Source: Vibrio sp. FE10 (GTDB taxonomy: Bacteria > Pseudomonadota > Gammaproteobacteria > Enterobacterales > Vibrionaceae). From it: a stretch of DNA of 64,000 nucleotides. Position numbers and translations under genes: made by a program. The DNA is taken from the NCBI RefSeq assembly GCF_030297155.1, contig NZ_AP028067.1, positions 1,426,001 through 1,490,000 on the forward strand. The letters are read 5' to 3'. The notes beneath the pieces were generated by a model that worked only from the letters and a program-made list of their open reading frames with translations, made no database searches and had not been told where the DNA came from. This document shows, in pieces, positions 44,260-53,649 of the stretch (its first letter is position 1; every line of letters starts with the position of its first letter).

Positions 44260-45420
44260 ATGAAAAGAATTATTTTAGCATCAGCAATTGTAACGACTTT
44301 TTCTGCTCACTCAGGTCTCGGGAAAATGGATCGTTCGGTCACTCAACACAAAACGTTCGCACTACAAACTCAGTTCGATTTTGCCTGTCATATGAATGCG
44401 GGTTCCGCGACCTTAATTGACCCTTACTGGGTGATAACGGCAAATCACGTATCAGGCTCTAAAAGTGAAGGGTATGAAAATGCAGTAACTTGTTCTTCTT
44501 ATGAAAAAGATGAGAACGGTAAGTTCAACGTTATTCATACATCACGTGCGACAACTGACCCTGATGGTGAGTGGGGGGAGTATGAATTTACCGATGGCAT
44601 TTATGATTTCGCTCTGGTGCGTTTAGACACGCCAATAACCGGTATGAAGCCTGCGAAGTTACCAGAGAAAGGGATGTTCGATCATTCAGAGGTTTATGAA
44701 GTAAATAGCGTTGGCTTTGGTAACTATAACGGCCGTAATGGCGGGAAGAAATTTGTTAAGTACAATGACACAGATAAGAAATGGTTAGCTGAATATAAAT
44801 ATAACCCGGTGATCATGCCTCAAAGTGATTTGCAGTGGCTGATCATCCATGGAGACTCAGGTTCAGGTATTACGATTGAGAGAGAAGGCGAGTTTTATAT
44901 TATTGGAGAAATTGGCCTTCAATATTATGGCGAGCTTGGTTGGCAAGATACATTCGACGATGTTTTAGGGAGGTTAGACTCTCTAAAAAGCGATATGAGA
45001 GAGCATGGGTTTAGTTACACGAATCCAGTAAAGCTCACTGACGTAAAATGGACGCCTACGACACAAAGTGATATCGAAAACCTTCATGCGTTTTACAGCT
45101 ATTGGAAAGCTGAGAATATGGATTTCAATGGTACTTACTGGACAAAGGAAGGTGGGATACATAATACCGTTAATGCGATAGAAGGTGAAAAGTACACGTT
45201 TGAAACCGTGATCCCTGCAAATCCTAAAGCTCCAGCATTTGATGTGTTTGTAAATGGTCGTCAGGTCGCTCACAACATCAAAGCTGACCAAGAAAGCTTG
45301 TTTTTGAAAGTAAATACGTTTGAACAGAAGGGTGACCAGATGGTGATTGAGTTTAAGCCATTAAAAAAGTCGAATGAAAAGATAATCCTAGACCACTTCT
45401 TAGTCCGCGCTGTTGATTAA
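44260..45420 (+). CDS. secreted trypsin-like serine protease with C-terminal beta domain
   Basis: A 386-residue protein from the ATG at 44260. It has a short signal peptide (MKRIILASAIVTTFSAHSG). The catalytic triad is readable: His in WVITANHVSGS, Asp in YDFALVRL and Ser in GDSGSGI (chymotrypsin/S1 fold). The C-terminal about 120 residues form a separate beta-rich region ending KIILDHFLVRAVD, similar in style to the end of the preceding secreted protein. It begins two bases after that gene and is followed by a terminator. The substrate is unknown; a secreted digestive or surface-processing role is inferred. Confidence 0.85.
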   Translation: MKRIILASAIVTTFSAHSGLGKMDRSVTQHKTFALQTQFDFACHMNAGSATLIDPYWVITANHVSGSKSEGYENAVTCSSYEKDENGKFNVIHTSRATTDPDGEWGEYEFTDGIYDFALVRLDTPITGMKPAKLPEKGMFDHSEVYEVNSVGFGNYNGRNGGKKFVKYNDTDKKWLAEYKYNPVIMPQSDLQWLIIHGDSGSGITIEREGEFYIIGEIGLQYYGELGWQDTFDDVLGRLDSLKSDMREHGFSYTNPVKLTDVKWTPTTQSDIENLHAFYSYWKAENMDFNGTYWTKEGGIHNTVNAIEGEKYTFETVIPANPKAPAFDVFVNGRQVAHNIKADQESLFLKVNTFEQKGDQMVIEFKPLKKSNEKIILDHFLVRAVD

Positions 45421-45460
45421 ACCTGTGTAAAAAATGGTTTATAGATAAAGTCTGCTGCAT

Positions 45461-45491
45461 AAAAAAACCTCCGCAAGTGCGGAGGTTTTTA
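45461..45491. terminator. bidirectional terminator between protease and asnS
   Basis: AAAAACCTCCGCA / TGCGGAGGTTTTT hairpin flanked by A and T runs, between convergent genes. Confidence 0.9.
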
Positions 45492-45527
45492 TTTGTTCTT
45501 AACTTTTAACTTCGATTAAGGTTCGAA

Positions 45528-46928
45528 TTAGAAGTTCGCAGAGCGTGGTGTACGTGGGAACGGGATAACGTCACGAACGTTGCCCATACCTGTTACGTAA
45601 GACACTAGACGCTCAAAACCAAGACCGAAACCAGCGTGTGGCACTGTGCCGTATTTACGTAGGTCGCGGTACCAGCTCATGTGCTCAGGGTCGATACCCA
45701 TAGCAATCATGCGCTCGTCTAGAATGTCTAGACGCTCTTCACGTTGTGCACCACCGATGATTTCACCGATGCCTGGTGCAAGTACGTCCATAGCTGCAAC
45801 TGTTTTGCCGTCGTCGTTTAAGCGCATGTAGAAAGCTTTGATGTCTTTCGGGTAGTTCTTAACGATAACAGGAGCTTTAAAGTGCTCTTCAGCTAGGTAA
45901 CGCTCATGCTCAGAAGACATGTCGATGCCCCACTCAACGTCAAATTCAAACTTCTTACCAGAGTCTAGTAGGATTTGGATTGCGTCAGTGTAGTCAACTT
46001 GTGCGAAATCAGCGTCTACGAATTGCTCTAGACGAGTGATTGCCTCTTTGTCGATGCGAGAAGCGAAGAACTCAAGGTCATCACGGCGTTCTTCAAGAAC
46101 AGCAGCGAAAACGTACTTAAGCATGTCTTCAGCCAGTTTCGCTACATCGTCAAGGTCTGCAAACGCAACTTCAGGCTCAACCATCCAGAACTCAGCTAGG
46201 TGGCGGCTTGTGTTTGAGTTTTCAGCACGGAACGTAGGACCGAACGTGTAAACCTTGCTTAGTGCACAAGCGTAAGCTTCAGCATTAAGTTGGCCAGATA
46301 CTGTTAGGAAAGTTTCTTTACCGAAGAAATCTTCGTTGAAGTCAACTTTGCCTTCGTCAGTGCGAGGTAGGTTTTCCATGTCTAGCGTAGATACGCGGAA
46401 CATTTCACCAGCGCCTTCTGCATCAGATGCAGTGATAAGCGGAGCTGAAGTCCAGAAGAAACCTTGCTCGTGGTAGAAACGGTGAATCGCTTGAGATAGA
46501 CAGTTACGTACACGTGCTACTGCGCCGATCACGTTGGTACGTGGGCGTAGGTGAGCAACTTCACGAAGGTATTCGATAGAGTGACGTGTCTTAGCCATTG
46601 GGTAAGTATCAGCGTCTTCAACCCAGCCTACAACTTTAACGTCAGTTGCTGCTAGTTCGAAGTCTTGACCTTTCGCAGGAGACTCAACAATCTTACCAGT
46701 TACTTCAACAGAGCAGCCAGTTGTTAGCTTTAATACTTCGTCTTCGTAATTATTAAGATTATTAGGAACCACGGCCTGAATCGGGTCGAAACAAGAGCCG
46801 TCATAAATGGCAAGGAAAGAGATTCCAGCTTTGGAATCACGACGTGAACGGATCCAGCCGCGAACAGTTACTTCACTGTCTACCGCTAGCTTGCCGCCAA
46901 GTACGTCTGTTACAGGCGCGTAAGTCAT
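45528..46928 (-). CDS. asnS: asparaginyl-tRNA synthetase
   Basis: A 466-residue class IIb synthetase, identical in length to E. coli AsnS, from the ATG at 46928 ([25 protein letters not shown]); GGAG lies ten bases upstream, and an earlier ATG at 46946 contains that site and is unlikely. It has an N-terminal OB-fold anticodon-binding domain ([24 protein letters not shown]), class II motif 2 ([22 protein letters not shown]) and motif 3 ([29 protein letters not shown]). It charges tRNA-Asn in the cytoplasm. Confidence 0.98.
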   Translation of the reverse strand: MTYAPVTDVLGGKLAVDSEVTVRGWIRSRRDSKAGISFLAIYDGSCFDPIQAVVPNNLNNYEDEVLKLTTGCSVEVTGKIVESPAKGQDFELAATDVKVVGWVEDADTYPMAKTRHSIEYLREVAHLRPRTNVIGAVARVRNCLSQAIHRFYHEQGFFWTSAPLITASDAEGAGEMFRVSTLDMENLPRTDEGKVDFNEDFFGKETFLTVSGQLNAEAYACALSKVYTFGPTFRAENSNTSRHLAEFWMVEPEVAFADLDDVAKLAEDMLKYVFAAVLEERRDDLEFFASRIDKEAITRLEQFVDADFAQVDYTDAIQILLDSGKKFEFDVEWGIDMSSEHERYLAEEHFKAPVIVKNYPKDIKAFYMRLNDDGKTVAAMDVLAPGIGEIIGGAQREERLDILDERMIAMGIDPEHMSWYRDLRKYGTVPHAGFGLGFERLVSYVTGMGNVRDVIPFPRTPRSANF

Positions 46929-47208
46929 GTTGATTTCATTCTCCATTGAGGGACAAATTCAACTCAAAGTCTCTAGCATTGCAGCAAATAAACCGTTATT
47001 TGAACAATAAGTAGCCGAAACATTGAGTTGTATAAACTTTTTAAATCGATTGAACATATTACCTGTCATACAGACAGCTTCAACCTTTATTCTTGCTCGG
47101 CGAAAGAAATATTTTGTCTATCGAGGATAAAAACCAATAAGGGCTGATTTTTTACTCTATTTTCTACATTTCAGCGAAGAGTTGTCCCTTTGGTCTCTCA
47201 GTTGAAGA
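46929..47208. promoter_or_regulatory. asnS promoter region
   Basis: 280 bases between the minus-strand asnS start and the end of the minus-strand chemoreceptor gene upstream. I see no clear terminator for the chemoreceptor gene and no further feature. Confidence 0.35.
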
Positions 47209-48834
47209 CTAATTTTTATGGTGTTCAGAGTTGGAGAGTGTGAATTGATTAATCAGCGACTCGAGATGATCAGACAGTTCTTCCAAATCATGACTGATCC
47301 CGCGCGTTTCTCCGGCTGATTGCGAAGTATTATTGGCGTGAGAAGTAATGGTTTCGACTTTGTGTTGAACATCTTTCGTTGCGAGTGTGGTGGACTGTGT
47401 TTGCTGTTGGATATTTTGAGCATGTGCCAGCACTTGCTTCATCTCTTCGACCACTCCATTCATGTCGTGAGACAGAGCATCAACATCCGTTGAGCTTTGA
47501 TGAGCTTGCGCGCAAACACGGTCGGCAGAAGTCAGAGACTCCTCACTGCCTTGTTGGAATTGTTGAATAATCGATTCAATGTTGCCGGTGGCTTCAGCCG
47601 TTCGTGAGGCGAGGTGACGAACTTCATCGGCAACGACAGCAAAACCTCGGCCTTGCTCTCCTGCTCGAGCGGCTTCAATGGCAGCATTTAAAGCGAGAAG
47701 GTTGGTTTGATCGGCGATGCCTCGAATCACACTCAATATAGAAGACACTTCGCCCGTTTGTTCATTGAGTGTCAGTATCTTGTGTTTCACTTCTTCAATA
47801 CTGGTCACCAAATTTTTGATTTCGCTGCTCGCACCGTGTGCTTGATTAGCACTTTTACACGCGACATCAGCAGTATGATTGATCAATTCGGATGCGGTTA
47901 ACGTTGCTTGCTCTACATTCACTTGCTGCGCTTGTATCCCTTCCACATTGTGCTGTACTTCAGCTGTTTCGCTTTGTTGATCGCTGGCGGCTTTTTCCGT
48001 GATTTGGGCAACGCTGGTTAACTGGTTGGCAGAAGCATTGAGCTTATGTGAGGTGTCTTGGACCTTGACCAAGCTGTCTGAGACAGTCCCCATAAAGGAG
48101 TTAATCGAGCTTGCTAAGGTGCCAATTTCATCGTTACTTTGCTCAGGCAATCGAGTGGATAGGTTTTTATTCTCGCTGACTTGTGTCATGAAATTTGAAG
48201 TCTGTTGAAGAGGGCGAACAATAATTTTACGAATTAAGCCCATCGTCAGTACAAAACCAACGAATGAAATCACCGCCATAATGCCAATGGCCGCCATGGT
48301 TTGAGTGTTAATCAACGAATTGACATGGTTTAGGTTGTATTCAAGACGTATTGCGCCCAGTACTTCTCCCTCAGGTGCCATATGGCAAGCGACGCAGTTG
48401 GTTCCTCGGTAGTTTTCACTCGACTTCATCGGCAGGGCGATAACCAAACCTTTACCCCATTCGGCAGAGAAAGGTTCAATAATGGTTTCACCAGCTAGTG
48501 CGCGTTTATCAATATCATCGACCGGTTTCTGATTTTCGTTACCCGGTCCGTAGAGCTTACTGACCGCATCAGCACGCAGCACTCTTACGTTTTCAATCCC
48601 TTCTTGAGCTAATGCTTTCTGACGTAAGGTTTCTTTTTGCGCCATCGTGCCAGTGAGCATCATCATATTGAGGCTATCGAAATAGTTACTGGCTTTATCG
48701 TGAAGTTGTTCACTCAGGACTGAGTTAACCAGTTGTTTTTGCTGTGAGTATTGAAAATACGTCGATATGACGAGCAGAAACGTGAACACGATGGCGAGAG
48801 CCACGAGGATTTTGGCAGTGATTGTTGAGCGCAT
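47209..48834 (-). CDS. methyl-accepting chemotaxis protein with c-type haem motif in its sensor
   Basis: A 541-residue chemoreceptor. Transmembrane segments at residues about 8-26 and 180-202 enclose a periplasmic sensor of about 150 residues, which contains C147-V-A-C150-H151 (NCVACH), a haem-c attachment motif, in a Tll0287/DUF3365-like setting. Then follow HAMP (about 203-260) and the MCP signalling domain with the hairpin tip [40 protein letters not shown]. It should pass a redox, gas or electron-transport signal to CheA. It is a single gene. Confidence 0.9.
   Translation of the reverse strand: MRSTITAKILVALAIVFTFLLVISTYFQYSQQKQLVNSVLSEQLHDKASNYFDSLNMMMLTGTMAQKETLRQKALAQEGIENVRVLRADAVSKLYGPGNENQKPVDDIDKRALAGETIIEPFSAEWGKGLVIALPMKSSENYRGTNCVACHMAPEGEVLGAIRLEYNLNHVNSLINTQTMAAIGIMAVISFVGFVLTMGLIRKIIVRPLQQTSNFMTQVSENKNLSTRLPEQSNDEIGTLASSINSFMGTVSDSLVKVQDTSHKLNASANQLTSVAQITEKAASDQQSETAEVQHNVEGIQAQQVNVEQATLTASELINHTADVACKSANQAHGASSEIKNLVTSIEEVKHKILTLNEQTGEVSSILSVIRGIADQTNLLALNAAIEAARAGEQGRGFAVVADEVRHLASRTAEATGNIESIIQQFQQGSEESLTSADRVCAQAHQSSTDVDALSHDMNGVVEEMKQVLAHAQNIQQQTQSTTLATKDVQHKVETITSHANNTSQSAGETRGISHDLEELSDHLESLINQFTLSNSEHHKN
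48382..48396 (-). other. CxxCH haem-binding motif codons in the chemoreceptor
   Basis: These codons encode CVACH in the periplasmic sensor region. Haem attachment in the periplasm would be by the cytochrome c maturation system. Confidence 0.75.
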
Positions 48835-49144
48835 AGGATAGTCGGTTTTTATTATTTATAATGACGCGCATACTTTAACGGGAAGAACACCTACTCCCTA
48901 TGGGGTATAACGAATTGTGTGACCATACTCCGGTTGTGGTTATGTTTCTGTGATGTAGCGAGTTTGTGACTGTGTTCTATAGGGTTTGAACGGGAGTCTA
49001 TCTTTAGATTTTAAGTGTATGAAAGGCCTCAGAAAATCACATGACTTTGAAAACGCCAGTTCTTAAAAGGCACCCAATGGATGCTTTCGCTTAGTATTAT
49101 TCAATCTGGCATAACAGCGAAGTCGCTATCATTCCAATGATCGG
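48835..49144. promoter_or_regulatory. upstream region of the chemoreceptor gene
   Basis: 310 bases with no ORF or clear terminator. Several GTG/TGTGA-like words occur around 48915-48975 without forming a convincing CRP site. Confidence 0.3.
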
Positions 49145-49570
49145 TTAGTTGGTTAGATTTAAGCCCAGTTGAAGTGCCATGCTTAACTCATTGCGTTCAA
49201 CAATTTCCTCAACGACTTTGCCTTCATCATTGAATCGGAAGTAAGTCAGACTCGTCCAAGTAACGTTCTTGCCATTCAATTGGTAGCCTTTCCACTCATC
49301 AGCACCTTTCGCACGGTGAGTGAGCGCAACAACAACTTGATGCCCGTCCTCTACGATTTTTTGAAACGTTGTTTCCAGTGATTCATATCGGTCGGTAACA
49401 TGAACTTTTAACATTGCTTCGAACTCAATAAGACCGTTTATTATCTTGTTGCAATCTGGTCGATGGATCATTGTATCTTCAGCAAAATATTCGCCGACAC
49501 GGTGAGTCTGTTTACCGTCGACACAGTGCTTAAAGTAGTCTTTTACGACCTGAACTTTTTTGCTTGTCAT
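49145..49570 (-). CDS. SnoaL-like/NTF2-fold protein
   Basis: A 141-residue protein from the ATG at 49570 (AGGATAGGAA upstream); the frame is open further upstream but without a start signal. The NTF2/SnoaL pattern is visible: VVKDYFKHCVDGKQTHRVGEYFAEDTMIHRP, then GLIEFEAML and VTWTSLTYFRFNDEGKVVEEIV. This fold holds small polyketide cyclases, isomerases and binding proteins, so the exact activity is unknown. It is divergent from a LysR regulator, the usual arrangement for regulator and target. Confidence 0.8.
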   Translation of the reverse strand: MTSKKVQVVKDYFKHCVDGKQTHRVGEYFAEDTMIHRPDCNKIINGLIEFEAMLKVHVTDRYESLETTFQKIVEDGHQVVVALTHRAKGADEWKGYQLNGKNVTWTSLTYFRFNDEGKVVEEIVERNELSMALQLGLNLTN

Positions 49571-49684
49571 TATTCCTATCCTTATGTTTGTTGAGTGCCA
49601 ACAATCTAATCGAACGCTATCGTCTTGAGTAGAGCCCATTTAGTGGATAGTCTGTCGACAATATGTAAACAGTAGGGTCGGGTC

Positions 49685-50578
49685 ATGAACGTTCTAACGT
49701 CCATTAAGTCATTCATTGTGACTGTTGAGGAAGGCAGCTTTACAGGTGGAGCTAAGAAGATCGGAGTATCAAAATCTTTGGTTAGTCGCCATGTAAGAGA
49801 ATTGGAGACTTACCTGAACACCCGCTTATTGAATCGATCTACCAAGTCACTGTCTTTAACTGAGGCAGGCCGTCGCTATTTCAATGAGGCTCATGGATTG
49901 GTCGATCGTATTGAAGACTTAAATGACTCTTTGAGGTTTGATAGTTCTGAAATGGTTGGCTCTTTGAGTGTGATGGCACCCAAAGGTCTCACTGAGATCA
50001 TGTTAATGCCGTTCATTTTAGAATTTTCTGATAAGTACCCAGATTTGAATATGAACCTTATGCTTTCGGATGGCGTTCAAGATCTCGCGACGGTTGGTTA
50101 TGATATTGCGATTCGTTCTGGTGACTTGGTTTCGAAAGACTTAGGAATGATCGCGCGTACCATCTTTGTTAATCAGAATTTGGTTTGTGCTTCACCTAAA
50201 TATTTGGCTAATAGCTCAGACATTAATACTCCTAACGATTTAGTGAATCACCGCATAATTGAAGATCCAAACCTAAAGAATGATGGTGTGTGGCGGTTCG
50301 AGCTGGATGAACATTTCCATGATATAAACCTAAAGCCAACCCTTACCGTAAACAGCGTGCAAGCAGTAAAGCTCGCCGTTCGTTCAGGCTATGGTATTGG
50401 AATGCTGCCAAGGCAATTGGCTGAAGATGATGTAGAGTCGGGCGCCATTGTGGAAGTCCTGTCCCAGTATGCGCTTAAAGAGAGAACGGTTTATGCACTT
50501 TACCGAGAGCGAGTGAATACGCCACGCAAGGTAAAGGTGTTTATTGATGAACTATGTGAGCACTTCTCTTACTGTTGA
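49685..50578 (+). CDS. LysR-family transcriptional regulator
   Basis: A 297-residue regulator. The N-terminal helix-turn-helix is SFIVTVEEGSFTGGAKKIGVSKSLVSRHVRELETYLNTRLLNRSTKSLSLTEAGRRYF (the CrgA-like subgroup). The effector domain follows (residues about 90-295; GSLSVMAPKGLTEIMLMPFI, YDIAIRSGDLVSKDLGMIAR). It is divergent from the SnoaL-like gene, 114 bases apart, which it probably regulates. Confidence 0.9.
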   Translation: MNVLTSIKSFIVTVEEGSFTGGAKKIGVSKSLVSRHVRELETYLNTRLLNRSTKSLSLTEAGRRYFNEAHGLVDRIEDLNDSLRFDSSEMVGSLSVMAPKGLTEIMLMPFILEFSDKYPDLNMNLMLSDGVQDLATVGYDIAIRSGDLVSKDLGMIARTIFVNQNLVCASPKYLANSSDINTPNDLVNHRIIEDPNLKNDGVWRFELDEHFHDINLKPTLTVNSVQAVKLAVRSGYGIGMLPRQLAEDDVESGAIVEVLSQYALKERTVYALYRERVNTPRKVKVFIDELCEHFSYC

Positions 50579-50602
50579 ATATACTGGCCAAGCGTCAATG
50601 TA

Positions 50603-50633
50603 AAAATCCACCTGCCAAAACAGGTGGATTTTT
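50603..50633. terminator. terminator after the LysR gene
   Basis: AAAATCCACCTG / CAGGTGGATTTTT hairpin 25 bases after the LysR stop; it could also serve the convergent ydeP-like gene. Confidence 0.85.
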
Positions 50634-50665
50634 ACCTTTACTTTCAGTTGCCGATTGCCTATTGA

Positions 50666-50731
50666 CAGTTAGCTGACAGTTAGCTGATAGTTAGCTGATA
50701 GTTAGCTGATAGTTAGCTGATAGTTAGCTGA
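50666..50731. repeat. six tandem copies of an 11-bp repeat at the ydeP-like 3' end
   Basis: The unit (T/C)AGTTAGCTGA is repeated six times in a row, the first two copies starting with C and the last four with T. The array runs into the stop codon of the ydeP-like gene (50724-50726), so the last copy supplies its final codons. Confidence 0.93.
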
Positions 50732-53048
50732 CGGTTGAAAGGGGAATTGTGTCAGAGGTTGATTTCTCTAGTCTGATGGCAATAAATTTCGAGGTAGGGG
50801 TAAAGGTTCGTTCACCATAGCTGTCTAAAGGAACCAAAGGGTTGGTTTCAGGATAGTAAGCTGCCGCCTGACCCCGTGGAACGTCATAAGCCACCAAGGT
50901 AAACCCTTTCACTTTTCTCGTTACACCATCTTCCCAAAGCGACACCATGTCGACCTTGTCGCCCGGTTCAAAACCGAGCTTCAATATATCAGCTTCATTG
51001 ATAAACAAAACTTCGCGCATACCAAAGACACCGCGGTACCGATCATTCAAGCCATATAACGTGGTGTTGTATTGGTCATGGGAACGCATGGTTTGTAAGA
51101 TCAAATCGGGTTTATTAGCACCCTGCAACACCGCTTCATTAATCAGATGTTTTGGCAGTTCATTGGAGCCAAATTGCGCTTTACCACTAAGGGTGTTCCA
51201 TTGGCGATTTGCGGCAGGATTGACTAAATGAAATCCACCCGGATTTTCCAGTTTCTGATTGAAGTCAGTAAAGCCCGGAATCGTATCTGCAATGAGATCT
51301 CGAATATGTCCATAATCTTCAATGACCCAATTCCAATCTATTGGATGGCTGCCCAGTGTGGCATTGGCAATACCCGCGACAATGGCTGGTTCAGAACGTA
51401 AATGCTCTGATCGAGGTTCGAGCTGTCCGTAAGAGATGTGAACCATGCTGAAGGTATCTTCGACGGTGATGCCTTGTGGTCCATTAGCTTGTGTATCGAT
51501 TTCCGTACGTCCTAAACATGGCAGAATCAGGGCATCTTGACCGGTAACAAGGTGAGAGCGATTGAGTTTGGTTGAGATATGAACGGTTAGGTCACAATTT
51601 TTCATCGCCAAATGCGTGCGAGGAGTATCGGGCGTGGCTTGCGCAAAATTACCGCCTAAACCAATAAAGACTTTCGAGCGTTTTTCCTCCATCGCTTTAA
51701 TGGCTTGTATGGTGTTGTGGCCTACATCTCGTGGGACATTGAAATTAAAGCGGCGTTCAATGCTATCTAGAAATTGGTTTGAGGGTTTTTCATCGATACC
51801 CATCGTACGATCGCCTTGGACATTACTATGTCCCCTAACCGGTGATAGCCCTGCACCTGGCTTACCGACGTTGCCGCGCAACAATTGCACATTGGCTACT
51901 TCTTTGATGGTTTGTACTGAATGACGATGTTGTGTTAGCCCCATCGCCCAACACATGATTACTTTTTCTGAACGGCGGTACATGTCTGCGACCATTTCTA
52001 TTTCGCTTAAAGCTAACCCCGATTGTTCAGCGATATGCTCCCATGTCGTCGCATCAACTTCTGCTAAGTATTCATCAATACCTGTGGTGTGTTCGCTGAT
52101 GAATTTACGATCAAATATGGCTTTTCCTTCGGTTGCGAGCGCATCACGTTCCCATTGCAGCAAATATTTGGCCATCCCACGAAAGACCGCCATATCGCCA
52201 CCTAATGCTGGTCTTAAATAAGCGGTATTGGTTGGTTTTGAACCATTGCTTAACATTTCAACCGGAACTTGAGGGTTTTGGAAACGTTCAAGTCCACGTT
52301 CTTTCAATGGGTTGAAACAGATCACCTGCGCACCGCGTTTTACCGCTTCACGCAATGGTTCAAGCATGCGGGGGTGGTTAGTGCCTGGGTTTTGCCCGAG
52401 CACAAAGATCGCGTCTGCTTTTTCAAAGTCGTCAAAAATCACGGTTCCTTTGCCGACACCGACCGTATCTTTCATGCCAATTGCACTGGCTTCGTGGCAC
52501 ATGTTTGAACAGTCTGGGAAGTTATTTGTTCCAAACGCACGGACGAAGAGTTGGTACAAGAACGCCGCTTCATTACTGGCGCGACCCGAGGTGTAAAACT
52601 CAGCTTGATGTGGTGAATCGAGTTGCTTCAAATGCTTGGCTACGAGCGAGAATGCTTCATCCCACGCAATAGGAATATAGTGGTCGGATGCAGCGTCGTA
52701 CTTCATCGGATGGGTTATTCGGCCTTGGTATTCCAGCCAGTAATCTGTTTGTGATGACAAGGATGTTACGCTGTGTTCAGCGAAAAAATCAGGATCCACA
52801 AATCGATTTGTGGCTTCCCAGTTCACGGCTTTTGCACCGTTCTCACAGAAGTTCACTTTACTGCCGTGTGGGGATTCACCCCATGCGCATCCCGGACAAT
52901 CAAAACCACCGTTTTGATTCGTTTTAAGCATTGTTCGAATGTTTTTGATGGCGTTTTCGCTGCCCCACCAACTCTTAGTGACGGCTTTTAACGCGCCCCA
53001 ACCACCAGCAGGACCTTTATACTTTTTTATCTGTTCTTTTTGGCTCAA
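50724..53048 (-). CDS. ydeP: YdeP/FdhF-family molybdopterin oxidoreductase
   Basis: A 774-residue protein if started at the TTG at 53048, seven bases after GAGGAG; a GTG at 53063 is an alternative. Features: the N-terminal Cys-rich segment GGFDCPGCAWG with a further Cys at NFCENGAKAVNW, the bis-MGD molybdopterin-binding core (EFYTSGRASNEAAFLYQLFVRAFGTNNFPDCSNMCHEAS, VLGQNPGTNHPRMLEPLREAVKRGAQVICFNP, GNVGKPGAGLSPVRGHSNVQGDRTMG) and the C-terminal molydop-binding domain (GFEPGDKVDMVSLW). E. coli YdeP is linked to acid resistance; the substrate is unknown. An FNR-like box lies upstream and fdhD is nearby. Confidence 0.88.
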   Translation of the reverse strand: MSQKEQIKKYKGPAGGWGALKAVTKSWWGSENAIKNIRTMLKTNQNGGFDCPGCAWGESPHGSKVNFCENGAKAVNWEATNRFVDPDFFAEHSVTSLSSQTDYWLEYQGRITHPMKYDAASDHYIPIAWDEAFSLVAKHLKQLDSPHQAEFYTSGRASNEAAFLYQLFVRAFGTNNFPDCSNMCHEASAIGMKDTVGVGKGTVIFDDFEKADAIFVLGQNPGTNHPRMLEPLREAVKRGAQVICFNPLKERGLERFQNPQVPVEMLSNGSKPTNTAYLRPALGGDMAVFRGMAKYLLQWERDALATEGKAIFDRKFISEHTTGIDEYLAEVDATTWEHIAEQSGLALSEIEMVADMYRRSEKVIMCWAMGLTQHRHSVQTIKEVANVQLLRGNVGKPGAGLSPVRGHSNVQGDRTMGIDEKPSNQFLDSIERRFNFNVPRDVGHNTIQAIKAMEEKRSKVFIGLGGNFAQATPDTPRTHLAMKNCDLTVHISTKLNRSHLVTGQDALILPCLGRTEIDTQANGPQGITVEDTFSMVHISYGQLEPRSEHLRSEPAIVAGIANATLGSHPIDWNWVIEDYGHIRDLIADTIPGFTDFNQKLENPGGFHLVNPAANRQWNTLSGKAQFGSNELPKHLINEAVLQGANKPDLILQTMRSHDQYNTTLYGLNDRYRGVFGMREVLFINEADILKLGFEPGDKVDMVSLWEDGVTRKVKGFTLVAYDVPRGQAAAYYPETNPLVPLDSYGERTFTPTSKFIAIRLEKSTSDTIPLSTVS

Positions 53049-53208
53049 AACTGCACTCCTCACACGTGGGAACGGCAGTAAACAAGGGAACCGGTAAAAA
53101 CAGGCGCGTTATAAAAATAAGGCGGGAGTAAAACGGTTTTGATTATTTGGTGTCGATACCTGTTTACTGCTTTGAATATTTAGAAATAGATTGGCTGTTT
53201 TTTTTGCC

Positions 53209-53222
53209 ATGATCTAAATCAA
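53209..53222. promoter_or_regulatory. FNR-like box on the ydeP side
   Basis: ATGATCTAAATCAA matches the FNR palindrome TTGAT-N4-ATCAA at nine of ten positions, about 160 bases before the ydeP-like start. Confidence 0.6.
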
Positions 53223-53270
53223 AGATTATGTCGTTAAAGGGCGGTGCGTCCAATTGATATTGCCGACTAA

Positions 53271-53357
53271 GTGATAAATAGAATCTATGATGGCGAGTAA
53301 ATATGGAAAGTATCGCTTTTGTCACAGTGATAAATAGACTTGTCATAGTGATAAATA
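53271..53357. repeat. three copies of GTGATAAATA
   Basis: Copies at 53271-53280, 53327-53336 and 53348-53357. The last two are 21 bases apart (two helical turns), both preceded by CA(C/T)A. Possible binding sites for the adjacent LysR regulator; the binding protein is unknown. Confidence 0.5.
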
Positions 53358-53500
53358 AAATTTATTAGCCAGTGCGATATGAGTTCTATTTTTTGAGAGA
53401 TTCGTCGAGCAGCCTTGATATAGCTGAGTCCTCGATGATAGTTGCTGTCTATCACGCTATAGATAATTTAGATTTGACCTGTATTTAAATTAGGCATACT

Positions 53501-53514
53501 TTGATTTAAATCAA
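53501..53514. promoter_or_regulatory. perfect FNR box on the lysR-fdhD side
   Basis: TTGATTTAAATCAA fits TTGAT-N4-ATCAA exactly and is fully palindromic. It lies about 136 bases before the LysR start. Confidence 0.72.
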
Positions 53515-53649
53515 AAAATACCGTTTTATTTTAGCTGTCGTTTTACAGATAGAGCTATTTCCCGTGATAGCTCTTTTCAATCGTAGAGAACAGTGAATGT
53601 ACGACAAACGCGAAGACGACGCCTCATTTCAAGGTTTTACTGATCATTC

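Larger units (their letters stand above)
53049..53649. promoter_or_regulatory. control region between ydeP-like and lysR-fdhD genes
   Basis: About 600 bases, AT-rich, with no convincing ORF. It holds two FNR-like boxes (53209-53222 and 53501-53514) and three copies of GTGATAAATA (53271, 53327, 53348). Both divergent promoters must lie here. Confidence 0.6.

Noticed and set aside
50666..50731. Possible CRISPR-like array
   Set aside because: Units are 11 bases with no spacers; this is a simple tandem repeat.
52133..52991. Plus-strand ORFs of 60-94 codons opposite the ydeP-like gene
   Set aside because: They are antisense to a well-supported molybdoenzyme gene and show no family features or initiation sites.
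53164..53346. 60-codon minus-strand ORF upstream of the ydeP-like gene
   Set aside because: It overlaps an FNR-like box and the GTGATAAATA repeats and lacks coding features; regulatory DNA is a better explanation.
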